21,359 nucleotides of DNA from Deltaproteobacteria bacterium (lineage in GTDB: Bacteria > Myxococcota > B64-G9). The notes under the pieces are model-generated. The model made no database searches. It was given only the letters and a program-made list of their open reading frames with translations, and was not told the DNA's origin. Below, in pieces: positions 1 through 7,177 of the stretch. Every line of letters starts with the position of its first letter. The first letter of the stretch is position 1. The position numbers and the translations under genes were made by a program. Location: assembly GCA_003647095.1 (NCBI GenBank), contig QMME01000018.1, positions 1 through 21,359 on the forward strand. The letters are read 5' to 3'.

Positions 1-3000
1 CCGTTCAGGCAGACGCCATCCTGCCCGCACAGGGTGCAGTCGTCGAAGGCCAGGTGCTCGCAGCCGCTGCCGGTGAAGCTGTCGCCGGTGCAATCCTCGC
101 CGTCGTCGCAGTTCCAGACGGTGACGGTGACACTGTCGCTGGCGTCCTGCCCCCCGTCGCTGACCAGCAACGAGAATACCAGCGCGGCCGAGCCGCTGAC
201 CGGCGGCGCGGTGAAGGTGGGCGCGCTGGCGTGGCTGTCGCTCAGGGTCACCGCCGGGCCGCTGCTCTGGCTCCAGGAGTACTGCAGGGGCAGCCCCCCG
301 GGGGAGTAGCTCTGGCTGCCGTCGAGCTGCACCAGGGCGCCCGACTCCACGTCCTGGTCCGGGCCGGCATCGGCCACCGGGGGGGGGTTACAGGACTGCT
401 GCTGGCAGACGGGCTGCCGGGCGTCGACCAGCACGTCGTCTATCCACCAGCCGGTGACGTGCACGGTCGAATCGCTGGCGAAGCGGAAACGAACTACCAC
501 CTCCGCGGGCGCGTAGGAGGATAAATCGACCGTCACCTGCTGCCAGGCGATGGTGCCGGTCCAGGCGGAGCGACCGGCCAGGGCGGAGTCCGTCCAGGAG
601 CTGATGGTATCGTTGTAGCCGTTGGCAGTGATGTACGGGCCCAGGTCCTCGAAGGGGCCGCCGTTCACCGAGATCTCGATGACGCCGCCGTCGTAGCCGG
701 CCTCGCTGTCCAGGCGCTGCCAGAAGGAAAGCTGCGTCGTGCCGGCTATGTTCAGCTGCGGTGTCAGCAGGTACTTGTCGGATTGCCCTTCCACGTCGGC
801 GGTGAACCAGCTGTGGGAGGGAGAGTGGAAGGAAGTGGTCGCGTAGCCCCAGTCGTCGCTGCCGCTGCCGGCCGAGTGCGACCAGCCGTTGGGAGGCGTG
901 CCTTCCATGTCGTCGAAGAAGTTCGCCTGCACCAGGTCGGCGTTCAGGGTCTCGGTGAAACCGTCGCTGTCGGGCTGGGGCAACTCGTCGGCCTCCAGGG
1001 TAAGGGAGAAGGGCCAGTCCAGGGCCGGGCAGTCCAGTGAAGAGGCCGGGGTGACCGTGAAAACGGCGCTGGTCTCCTCCCCCGCCGCCAGGTCGCCCAG
1101 GTTCACCGGGGGCGAGACGGTGCAGCCGGAAGCGGCCAGGCCGGCCTGCACGTTGCTGGCCGGTCCCCCGCCCCGGTTGGCGATGGTGACGGTGAAGACG
1201 GCCGTCTCGTCGGCATCGGCGATGCCGTCGCCGTCGCAGCCGGCGGCCGAGTCGTCCACCGCGTGCGAGACGTACACCAGCCGCGCCTGCTGCACCCGCA
1301 CCGCGAAGTGCACCTCGCCCGAGTAGCCGCCGGCGTCCGTCCAGTCGAGGGTGAAGTCCAGCTGCTCGCCGTCCTGGGCCTGGGAAGCGATGTCGAACTC
1401 GGCGTGCAGGCCGGAGCGCCCGTTGGCACCGGCGGCGATATCGGAAAAGACCGGGTTGGCCTGGGTGATGGTCACCAGTGGACTGTTGCTGCTCAGGGTG
1501 GCGGCGATCCCGCTGGCGGTGTCGGCTCCCAGGTTGCGCAGGATGATGGGCATCACCAGGTGCCGGCCGGGCCCGGCGGGCGCGGGAGTGCTGCCGTCGG
1601 TGGTGATCTCGTGGTCGAAATAGGTCAGGTAGGGCCCCTGCTGGGGAAGAATGCCGTGGAGGGCCGCTTCCGGATCACCGAACAGGTTGCTCACGTAGAA
1701 GGCCCACTGGATGCCGCTGTCCGACCACACCCCCGGGGCCATCTGTTCCTGGGCGTAGGCCTGCATCGGTCCCAGCTGGTTCAGACCCTGCCGGAAGGCC
1801 GCGTCCCAGAAGAAACGGTGGAAGTAGTTCGAGTACCAGCCCAGGCCGTAGCGGGTGTTCATGACCGCGGCGAAGGCCCCGTGGTCTCCCAGCAGCAGGT
1901 ACTCCACGAAGGAGTCCTGCTCCAGCACGGCGTAGCCATAGGAGGAATCGGTACGGTTGTCGAAGGCGGCCGGGTAGCAACCCTGGGAGTAATCGAAGAA
2001 AGGCAGGGTGTTGGTCAGGCCGCCGGGCAGGTCATTGCAGTACAGGCGCATGTTGTAGTCGGTGTAGGAATGCCCCAGGTGGTTGATGATGTGGTTGCCG
2101 CCGTTGAGCACCGCCAGGATGTCCGCCTGCGACCAGCAGGGGCTCAACTGCCCGGGGCAGTTGGGGCCGCTCATGAACTTGTCGTCCAGTACCGCGACCT
2201 GGTAGAAGCTGCTCTCGGAGAATCCCTTGGTATCGTAGCCGTCGGCGGTGGAGGAGTTCTGCACGTCGGTGAGGAAGTCGATGCCGAACTCGTGGTCGCC
2301 GTTGTTGTCCCACAGCCACTCGCCCACCATGTAGACATTACGCAGCCAGTCGCCGGCGGCGTTCTGGTAATCGAGGGTCTTGCGCACGAAGTTGCCCACC
2401 TCGCCGCAGCCGTCGGCGGGCGCCCGGCCCACCCACACCTCCGGCAACAGGTCGGTGCCGTCTTCCTGCTCGCCCCAGCAGGAATCGCCGTCGGCGTTGA
2501 AGTCTCCGTCCAGGGCGGCGTAGTAGAGATCGGAGGGAATGTTGTCCTCGGTGCCCAGGCCGACGAGGTAGCAACACAGGCCGCGCACCGGCACTACGGG
2601 AGCCTGGGTCTCGCCGCCCACCACCTGCAGGTCGGCATCGCCCACCAGCAGCACGTAGTCGGTGCCGTGGTTGAGGTACATGTCGGTGATGAAGGCGCGC
2701 ACCTTGGCGGCATCGTCGGCCCCGGTGTACTGGGTGCGGATCTCCTCCATGGTCTTGAGCAGGGGGTTGAGACCGCGGCCGGCCTTGTCGTCGAGCAGGG
2801 ACTGCAGGTTGTCCGGGCCGCTGCAGCCGGCCAGCTGCTGGCTGGTGATGACCACGTAGCGATTGTTGTCGCGGCTGGCCGCGGGCCGGGACCGGTAGCT
2901 GGCCATGGCCTCCGGGTTGGCCACCAGGCGGCCGAGGGCCTGAAAGTCCCGCCGGTAGCCGCGATAGAGCGTCCCCGGTCCGGCACCCGCCCTGGCGGCG

Positions 3001-3551
3001 GAGGTGTGCACCACCAGGGTCACCGCCGGCAGGTAGGCCAGCCTTCCCGGGCCGGGGTTGTAGACCACCGGCCGCAGTACCACCGGCAGGATGGCAAAGC
3101 CGCGGAAATGCTCGAGCGGCTGGCGTTCCAGCAGCGCCGGTGGATAGGTCCGGGTGCCGGTGTATACCGCCGGGTCGGGCTCGGTGAAGGGCCTCGGGCC
3201 CCAGGAGAACGGCCAGGGCTGCTGCTTCGGGTACACCACGTGGCCGTCGCCGAGATCGACCATGTCCGCCGTTACCAGTTCCAGCGAATCCACCTGCTGC
3301 CCCGGCGGGATCAGCACCTGCAGCAGTCCGGCCGGCAACTGCGGCTGCCCGGGCCGGCCGATGGCCACGAACCCGGGAATGTGCACGTGGCTGAATCCCT
3401 CCGCGTCCTGCCAGACGAGAGGCCGGGCGACCGGCACCGTCACCGTCAGGGTGTCGGCGGCGGCGGGCACCGCGCCCAGCAGCAGCAACACCAGCCAGGG
3501 CGTCATGGGCAGCATCTTCATCCTCATCCTCATCCTCTTCATCTTTCTCAT
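1..3551 (-). CDS. Secreted C25 (gingipain-like) cysteine peptidase, C-terminus beyond left edge
   Basis: About 1,183 residues are visible and the frame is still open at the window edge. The start at 3551 has a GGGAGG Shine-Dalgarno just upstream and gives a Met/Arg/Lys-rich n-region followed by a hydrophobic signal peptide (MTPWLVLLLLLG, cleavage near AAADT). A propeptide-like region precedes a peptidase C25 catalytic domain (roughly residues 190-600). The likely catalytic dyad is His494 in INHLGHS and Cys525 in YSQGCYPAAF. These are 31 residues apart, against 33 in gingipain R. After it come Ig/CARDB-like beta domains (about 620-830), a MAM or immune-inhibitor-A-like beta sandwich (about 870-1035, ending in WWIDDVLVD), a PKD-like domain (PPVADAGPDQDVESG, about 1050-1120), and a Cys-rich segment entering the edge. 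The family hydrolyses peptide bonds outside the cell. The residue after the catalytic His is Ser rather than the more usual Gly. The anchor or sorting signal, if any, is out of view. Confidence 0.85.
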   Translation of the reverse strand, partial: MRKMKRMRMRMKMLPMTPWLVLLLLGAVPAAADTLTVTVPVARPLVWQDAEGFSHVHIPGFVAIGRPGQPQLPAGLLQVLIPPGQQVDSLELVTADMVDLGDGHVVYPKQQPWPFSWGPRPFTEPDPAVYTGTRTYPPALLERQPLEHFRGFAILPVVLRPVVYNPGPGRLAYLPAVTLVVHTSAARAGAGPGTLYRGYRRDFQALGRLVANPEAMASYRSRPAASRDNNRYVVITSQQLAGCSGPDNLQSLLDDKAGRGLNPLLKTMEEIRTQYTGADDAAKVRAFITDMYLNHGTDYVLLVGDADLQVVGGETQAPVVPVRGLCCYLVGLGTEDNIPSDLYYAALDGDFNADGDSCWGEQEDGTDLLPEVWVGRAPADGCGEVGNFVRKTLDYQNAAGDWLRNVYMVGEWLWDNNGDHEFGIDFLTDVQNSSTADGYDTKGFSESSFYQVAVLDDKFMSGPNCPGQLSPCWSQADILAVLNGGNHIINHLGHSYTDYNMRLYCNDLPGGLTNTLPFFDYSQGCYPAAFDNRTDSSYGYAVLEQDSFVEYLLLGDHGAFAAVMNTRYGLGWYSNYFHRFFWDAAFRQGLNQLGPMQAYAQEQMAPGVWSDSGIQWAFYVSNLFGDPEAALHGILPQQGPYLTYFDHEITTDGSTPAPAGPGRHLVMPIILRNLGADTASGIAATLSSNSPLVTITQANPVFSDIAAGANGRSGLHAEFDIASQAQDGEQLDFTLDWTDAGGYSGEVHFAVRVQQARLVYVSHAVDDSAAGCDGDGIADADETAVFTVTIANRGGGPASNVQAGLAASGCTVSPPVNLGDLAAGEETSAVFTVTPASSLDCPALDWPFSLTLEADELPQPDSDGFTETLNADLVQANFFDDMEGTPPNGWSHSAGSGSDDWGYATTSFHSPSHSWFTADVEGQSDKYLLTPQLNIAGTTQLSFWQRLDSEAGYDGGVIEISVNGGPFEDLGPYITANGYNDTISSWTDSALAGRSAWTGTIAWQQVTVDLSSYAPAEVVVRFRFASDSTVHVTGWWIDDVLVDARQPVCQQQSCNPPPVADAGPDQDVESGALVQLDGSQSYSPGGLPLQYSWSQSSGPAVTLSDSHASAPTFTAPPVSGSAALVFSLLVSDGGQDASDSVTVTVWNCDDGEDCTGDSFTGSGCEHLAFDDCTLCGQDGVCLN
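3513..3551 (-). repeat. Hexanucleotide-like repeat tract at the peptidase start codon
   Basis: Reading the minus strand, the first 13 codons are built from ATGAGG/ATGAAG/AAGATG-type hexamers. Two copies of ATGAGG are perfect (3522-3533) and the others are degenerate. The tract encodes alternating Met and Arg/Lys. A change of whole hexamers would keep the frame but alter the signal-peptide n-region and the number of in-frame ATG codons. Confidence 0.6.
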
Positions 3552-3679
3552 CTCGTCCTCCCTGGAAAACGAACATCCCATTCATATCGCGCCCGCTCGT
3601 ACCCCGGGTCCGCCCGGGCAATTGCAGACGGAGCTTGCGCTTGCTTTACCAGGGACTACCGTTTTTCTTCCCCGGAAAA

Positions 3680-3695
3680 TGTGACCGCTCTCACA
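3680..3695. promoter_or_regulatory. CRP/FNR-family operator, perfect TGTGA-N6-TCACA
   Basis: The sequence TGTGACCGCTCTCACA is an exact match to the classical CRP half-sites, TGTGA and TCACA, with a 6-base spacer. It lies between the divergent C25 peptidase and lipoprotein genes. Its centre (3687.5) is about 72 bases upstream of the predicted transcription start of the lipoprotein gene (about 3760), close to a class I activator position. A class III adenylate cyclase is encoded elsewhere in this window. That a cAMP-dependent regulator binds here is inference. Confidence 0.6.
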
Positions 3696-3724
3696 ATCGC
3701 GGCAGCCGGCGACCGGACCCGGCG

Positions 3725-3753
3725 TTGTGCCCTTCCCCCGGCCGTTGTATCAT
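3725..3753 (+). promoter_or_regulatory. Sigma70-like promoter of the 3776 lipoprotein gene
   Basis: TTGTGC (3725-3730), a 17-base spacer and TATCAT (3748-3753). The -10 matches consensus at 5 of 6 positions and the -35 at 3 of 6. A weak -35 is typical of an activator-dependent promoter and fits the CRP-type site upstream. Transcription would start near 3760, leaving a leader of about 16 bases. Confidence 0.5.
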
Positions 3754-3775
3754 CACCGGCAGGAAGACGGTTCCC

Positions 3776-5188
3776 ATGATCCCGCGTGCGCCTTGGCTGG
3801 TTGTTCTTCTCCTGCTCGCCCCGCCGCTTTCCGGCTGCCGGGGCGACATCGTGCTCGACGCCGGGCCCGAGCCGGGCGACGTGGATTTCCCGGACGGCGG
3901 TGATCCCGGCAACGGCGACGGCGATGTCGGCCCGCCGGCGGAAGCCGACCAACCCGCCGACCTTCCCGGCGGCGACGACGGCTCCGCCGGCCCGGACGCC
4001 GACGGTGCAGGCGGCGACGGGGACACGGGGGGCGACGACGGCGGCGGCCCGGCCGACACCGGCGCCGATCCCGGTCCCTGCCCGGCCACCCTGGCCGGGC
4101 GGCTGGAGACGTTCACCATCGCCGTCGACCCCGACCGGGTCAACACCGCCGCCGGCGGCTACTTCTCCCGCTACACCCCGCCGCTGCTGGCGGTGCGTCC
4201 CGGCGGGGTGCTGCTCGGCTGGCAGGACGGCTCCGGGCGGGCCCACGTCACCCCCCTCGATAACGGACTGCAGCGGGCGGGCCCGGACGTCACCGTCCCC
4301 GCCAACGAGCTGCGCGGCCTGGCGGCGCAGGCGGACGGGGCCTACGCGGTGCTGGTGCAAAGGGGCGAGGACGAGATGGCCATCGTCGGCTTCGCTGCGG
4401 CCGGTACCCAGGTGTTCGACACCCTGATCATCGGCGCCAACAACCACGACCAGGAAGGCGACAAGTGGATCCGTCGCGACTGGGGCGACAACGGGCGCCT
4501 GGCCTGGTACCAGGACCGCTACGTGGTGTACTTCGGACACACCATGAACTGGGGCTCGCAGGGCGTGCACCAGGGAGACCTGCTGTGGTTCTACGATCGC
4601 GACGGCAACCGCTCCGGCGGCTCCTGGGACTGGGGCTGCAGCCACAGCCTGGAGGTGCGCCTGGCCTACGACGACCAGCGCCTGGCCCCGGTATGCCTGT
4701 CCGACTGCTATCCCTCCAAGGCCATCTGCTTCAACCACCGTTCCGCGGTGATCCACGCCGAGCCCAGCGGCAACTGCTCGGGCAGCTCTGACGCCGAGTT
4801 GTGCGGGCTGGTACTCACCACGGCGGGCGGCTTCCTGCTCAGCTTCGTCTCCCCCGAGGGCCGGGCCTCCCGCGACGTGGCCCTGGTGCGCATCGGCGAC
4901 GACGCCGGCGTGGGCCCGCTGCACTGGCTCACCTCGAGCGACGACATCTCGGAAAGCAGCGCCCACCTGGCCCGCTACGGCACCGACCTGCTGGCGGCCT
5001 GGCAGGCCGGCGGCGAGACGATGGCCGCCCTGGTGACGGAAGACGGCTCCTTCCTTCTGGGCCCGGAGGTACTGTCCGTGAGCTTCAACCAGCAGACCGA
5101 CTTCGTCACCCTGCCCGGCGGTGACGTCGCCTGGGCCCACGGCTCCGGCTCGCAGCTGCTGCTGTACCGCATCCGCCTGTGCCGCTGA
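3776..5188 (+). CDS. Secreted lipoprotein of unknown function, acidic linker plus beta-rich domain
   Basis: 470 residues. The ATG at 3776 is chosen because it opens a lipoprotein signal peptide (hydrophobic stretch, then LSGC with Cys21) and has an AGGAAG ribosome site upstream. The same frame also extends back to 3635, but that part has no signal character. Residues about 22-100 are a low-complexity Gly/Asp/Ala/Pro linker, as is common in surface lipoproteins of Myxococcota. The remaining 370 residues contain recurring short beta-strand-like units rich in aromatic residues and Gly (GVLLGWQDGSG, GRLAWYQDRYVVYFG, LLAAWQAGGE) and several paired Cys. This suggests a beta-propeller-like fold, but I do not recognise the family. 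It is probably anchored in the outer membrane. It is transcribed divergently from the C25 peptidase and shares the control region with it. Confidence 0.85.
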   Translation: MIPRAPWLVVLLLLAPPLSGCRGDIVLDAGPEPGDVDFPDGGDPGNGDGDVGPPAEADQPADLPGGDDGSAGPDADGAGGDGDTGGDDGGGPADTGADPGPCPATLAGRLETFTIAVDPDRVNTAAGGYFSRYTPPLLAVRPGGVLLGWQDGSGRAHVTPLDNGLQRAGPDVTVPANELRGLAAQADGAYAVLVQRGEDEMAIVGFAAAGTQVFDTLIIGANNHDQEGDKWIRRDWGDNGRLAWYQDRYVVYFGHTMNWGSQGVHQGDLLWFYDRDGNRSGGSWDWGCSHSLEVRLAYDDQRLAPVCLSDCYPSKAICFNHRSAVIHAEPSGNCSGSSDAELCGLVLTTAGGFLLSFVSPEGRASRDVALVRIGDDAGVGPLHWLTSSDDISESSAHLARYGTDLLAAWQAGGETMAALVTEDGSFLLGPEVLSVSFNQQTDFVTLPGGDVAWAHGSGSQLLLYRIRLCR

Positions 5189-5195
5189 CACCGCG

Positions 5196-5359
5196 AACAC
5201 CCAGGTATCACCACGTATTTGCAGCTGTTTTCTCGGGGACAGGCCCGCCCAGACCCGGGGACAGGCCCGGGGACAGGCCCGCCTGTTTTCCGGGTAACAC
5301 CCCTGTAATTACACTTGTTTTCATGGGGACAGGCCCGGACCAGTCCCGGGCCTGTCCCC
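5196..5359. repeat. REP-like cluster of GGGGACAGGCCCG repeats with terminal hairpin
   Basis: GGGGACAGGCCCG occurs directly at 5235-5247, 5257-5269, 5269-5281 and 5325-5337, and inverted at 5347-5359. The last two copies form a hairpin whose stem reaches about 16 base pairs with one bulge and a CA loop. A longer imperfect direct repeat is also visible: AACACCC, then TGTTTTC, then GGGGACAGGCCCG, at 5196-5247 and again at 5296-5337. The element begins just after the lipoprotein stop codon. The hairpin has no T-tract, so it is not a standard intrinsic terminator, although it could block exonucleases or transcription. GGGGACAG-type REP elements are known in several proteobacteria. Assignment to that class is inference. 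Confidence 0.7.
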
Positions 5360-5379
5360 GCGGTCGGGGCAACTAGTTC

Positions 5380-5408
5380 TTCCCAGCCGACCCGGCCGGT
5401 GCTACAAA
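5380..5408 (+). promoter_or_regulatory. Possible sigma70 promoter for the amidase gene
   Basis: TTCCCA (5380-5385), 17-base spacer, TACAAA (5403-5408). Each hexamer matches consensus at 4 of 6 positions. It lies between the repeat hairpin and the amidase start, leaving a leader of about 25 bases. Confidence 0.35.
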
Positions 5409-5439
5409 GAATCCGGCTCCCAGCGGAAGGAGACAGAAC

Positions 5440-7152
5440 ATGTCCAGCACCCCTCCCCCCATCAAGGCCCCCCGGGTGGCCGGCAGCATGTTGCGGCTGG
5501 CCACCCGCCTGATGGAAAATCGCGCCAGCGGCGCACCCCTGTCGGCCAAGCTGCTGCGGGATATCGGCATCAGCCCCCTGCGCCGGCTCGAGGTGGACGA
5601 GGCGCTGCCCTTCGCCCCTCCCCTGCGGCCGGCCCGCAGTGCCTGGCCGGAACAGGAAGCCGAGGTGTCCCGGTGGCTCGAGCTGGCGGCGTCGGCTCCC
5701 CGTTCCGACCGCGAGCAGACCTTCTTCACCGACAGCGGCGCCCTGAGACAGGCCCTGGACGAGGGCAGCAGCACCCCGCAGGCGCTCGCCCGCCGGTCGA
5801 TCGACTGGCAGCAGCAGCTCGAGGCCCGGCAGCCGCCCCTGCGCATCCTGGTGGCCCAGGATCCCCGGGATGTCATGGCCCAGGCCGAGGCGGCGGGACA
5901 ACGCCGCCAGGCCGGCCAGGTGCTGGGGCCGCTCGACGGCATCCCCGTGGCCGTCAAGGACGAACTCGACCTGCGCGGCTATCCCACCACGGTGGGAACC
6001 AGCTTCCTGGGCGAGCAGGCCGCGGAGGCCGACGCCGAGGTGGTGGCCCGCCTGCGCACGGCCGGCGCCGTGCTCGTGGGCAAGGCCAACATGCACGAGA
6101 TCGGCCTGGGGGTGACCGGCGTAAATCCCCACCACGGGGCCTGCCGCAACCCCTTCGACCCGGACCGGGTCACCGGCGGCTCCTCCTCCGGGCCGGCCGC
6201 CGCCGTGGCCTCGGGCCTGGTGCCCATCGCCGTGGGCGCCGACGGCGGCGGCAGCATCCGCATCCCGGCGGCCCTGTGCGGGGTGGTGGGGCTCAAGCCC
6301 ACCTTCGGGCGCATGAGCGAACGCGGGGCCGCTCCCCTGTGCTGGAGCGTGGCCCACGTGGGCCCCATCGCCGCCACCGCCGCCGACTGCGCCCTGGCCT
6401 ACACCCTCATGGCCGGGGTCGACGAACACGATCCCAACACCCGCGGCCAGCCGCCGGTCCATCTCGACGGCTTCGAGCGCCAGGACCTGGCCGGCCTGCG
6501 CCTGGGCATCGTGCCCGCCTGGTTCGACAACGCCGACGAGGAAGTGGTGAAGATCTGCCGCCAGGCCCTCGACCGCCTCCAGCAGGCCGGCTGCCAGCTG
6601 GTGGAGATCGAGATCGGCGACCTCGAGCTGGTACGCCCGGTACACCTGGTCATCATCGTCTCGGAGATGGCCGCGGCCCACCAGGATCATTATCGCCGCC
6701 ACCGCAAGTCCTACGCCCACGACACCCGCATGAACCTGGCCCTGGCGCGGCGCCTGCACGCCTACGACTACATCCAGGCCCAGCGGCTGCGCCTGCGCCT
6801 CTGCGGCAACTTCCAGCGGGCGCTGGAACAGGTGGACGCCATCGTCACCCCCACCACCGGCTGCACCGCCCCGCCCATCAGGAAAGACGCCCTGCGCACC
6901 GGCGAATCCGACCTGGTCACCACCGAGCGCATCATGCGCTTCGCCCCGGCGGCCAACCTCACCGGCCTGCCGGCCATCAGCTTTCCCGTGGGCGCCGACG
7001 AGCAGGGACTGCCCGTGGGCCTGCAGGCCCTGGGCCGGGCCTTCGAAGAACACCTGCTGCTGCGGCTGGCCCGGGTGGCGGAATCCCTGCTGGCGCGCCC
7101 GCGCCCGCGCATCCACCGTTCCCTGCTGGACGAGGCGGCGGGCCGGGGCTGA
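5440..7152 (+). CDS. Amidase-signature hydrolase resembling plant-type fatty acid amide hydrolase
   Basis: 570 residues; GGAG lies 7 bases before the ATG. The Ser-cisSer-Lys triad of amidase-signature enzymes is complete: Lys173 (VAVKDELD), Ser248 (GGSSSG) and Ser272 (GADGGGSIRIPA). The spacings of 75 and 24 residues equal those of Lys142/Ser217/Ser241 in rat FAAH. Resemblance to plant FAAH, judged from memory, covers GKANMHEIGLGVTG, TPTTGCTAPPI, the MRF..AANLTGLPAISFPVG block and the N-terminal extension (KAPRVAGSMLRLATRLM). The family hydrolyses C-N amide bonds through a Ser nucleophile. The substrate here could be an N-acyl amide or a half-amide. No signal peptide is visible, so it is cytoplasmic or peripheral. 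The dihydropyrimidinase-family gene starts 25 bases downstream, so a role in cyclic amide or pyrimidine breakdown is possible. The exact substrate is unknown. Confidence 0.9.
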   Translation: MSSTPPPIKAPRVAGSMLRLATRLMENRASGAPLSAKLLRDIGISPLRRLEVDEALPFAPPLRPARSAWPEQEAEVSRWLELAASAPRSDREQTFFTDSGALRQALDEGSSTPQALARRSIDWQQQLEARQPPLRILVAQDPRDVMAQAEAAGQRRQAGQVLGPLDGIPVAVKDELDLRGYPTTVGTSFLGEQAAEADAEVVARLRTAGAVLVGKANMHEIGLGVTGVNPHHGACRNPFDPDRVTGGSSSGPAAAVASGLVPIAVGADGGGSIRIPAALCGVVGLKPTFGRMSERGAAPLCWSVAHVGPIAATAADCALAYTLMAGVDEHDPNTRGQPPVHLDGFERQDLAGLRLGIVPAWFDNADEEVVKICRQALDRLQQAGCQLVEIEIGDLELVRPVHLVIIVSEMAAAHQDHYRRHRKSYAHDTRMNLALARRLHAYDYIQAQRLRLRLCGNFQRALEQVDAIVTPTTGCTAPPIRKDALRTGESDLVTTERIMRFAPAANLTGLPAISFPVGADEQGLPVGLQALGRAFEEHLLLRLARVAESLLARPRPRIHRSLLDEAAGRG

Positions 7153-7177
7153 GCCCGGCCCGGGGAGGATGACCGGC

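Noticed and set aside
1263..3779. 838-residue plus-strand frame opposite the C25 peptidase
   Set aside because: It is a Val/Gly/His/Gln-rich shadow with no signal or domain, while the minus strand carries a coherent peptidase with a dyad, signal peptide and ribosome site.
3656..5200. 514-residue minus-strand frame opposite the lipoprotein
   Set aside because: Low-complexity Ala/Val/Gly composition and no recognisable motif. The plus strand has a lipobox and a credible promoter.
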